Assembly (NCBI GenBank): GCA_028699365.1
Contig: JAQVUQ010000169.1
Location: 1 to 6,298 of the forward strand
Origin: a bacterium
Lineage (GTDB): Bacteria; UBP13; UBA5359
Length of the DNA stretch: 6,298 bases
Direction of reading: 5' to 3'
Below the pieces are notes generated by a model. That model saw only the letters and a program-made list of their open reading frames with translations, had not been told where the DNA came from and did no database searches. Positions 6,188 to 6,298 of the stretch are shown here, in pieces (positions within the stretch are counted from its first letter, which is position 1; every line of letters starts with the position of its first letter). The translations under genes were made by a program, and so were the position numbers.

Positions 6188-6298
6188 ATGAAACGCAGAA
6201 TACGCATGGGAATGGTTGGCGGCGGCAAGGACGCTTTTATAGGAGCGGTACACCGCATGGCCGCCAGGCTGGACGGCAGGATAGAGTTGGTCTGCGGC
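6188..6298 (+). CDS. Second Gfo/Idh/MocA family oxidoreductase, 3' partial
   Basis: Only the first 37 codons are in the window, and they stay open to the edge. They encode a basic start, then [18 protein letters not shown] (7-24), the glycine-rich nucleotide-binding turn of a Gfo/Idh/MocA dehydrogenase, and RIELVCG (31-37), the second Rossmann strand. The [13 protein letters not shown] pattern marks a subgroup different from the preceding dehydrogenase (GTGYIGVVH), so this is not a recent tandem duplicate. GAGGAG at 6179-6184, three bases before the ATG by its last G, supports the start. It should be a cytosolic NAD(P)-dependent sugar or cyclitol dehydrogenase. The catalytic EKP motif and the C-terminal domain lie beyond the window. 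Confidence 0.83.
   Translation, partial: MKRRIRMGMVGGGKDAFIGAVHRMAARLDGRIELVCG

Overview
The window is the interior of a single, densely packed, all plus-strand operon. It holds six complete genes and two genes cut by the window edges. The largest gap between genes is 32 bases, two gene pairs overlap by 7 and 10 bases, and nearly every start has a clear purine-rich Shine-Dalgarno sequence. No promoter, Rho-independent terminator, tRNA, rRNA, CRISPR array or mobile element is visible, so the transcript probably begins before and ends after this window. Strong Shine-Dalgarno use, base composition judged by eye to be slightly above half G+C, and the gene content fit a free-living or gut heterotrophic bacterium. 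Anaerobic Firmicutes or Lentisphaerae-like lineages are plausible, but the sequence does not settle the phylum.

Layout: (1) 3-662, hydroxypyruvate isomerase-like TIM barrel, missing its N-terminus; (2) 656-1498, exported serine esterase of the alpha/beta-hydrolase fold; (3) 1531-2355, IolE/sugar-phosphate isomerase-epimerase-like TIM barrel; (4) 2371-3126, amidohydrolase-type barrel whose usual metal ligands are all missing; (5) 3117-3950, amidohydrolase-type barrel with those ligands intact; (6) 3958-4983, divergent member of the xylose isomerase family; (7) 5003-6160, NAD(P)-dependent Gfo/Idh/MocA oxidoreductase; (8) 6188 to the window end, the start of a second Gfo/Idh/MocA oxidoreductase.

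Together they look like a catabolic route for an unusual sugar, sugar acid, cyclitol or glycoside. The exported esterase could remove acyl groups outside the cytoplasm. The two Rossmann dehydrogenases could oxidise a ring hydroxyl. The three xylose-isomerase-like barrels could isomerise, epimerise or dehydrate the keto intermediate, and the amidohydrolase pair could hydrolyse or cleave a later product. The substrate cannot be read from the sequence, and no kinase, aldolase or transporter lies inside the window. This pathway is inference.

The points most worth a second look are the adjacent degenerate and intact amidohydrolases, the xylose isomerase homologue with one metal-site Asp replaced by His and a shortened C-terminal arm, and a perfect 12-base inverted repeat inside the degenerate amidohydrolase gene.
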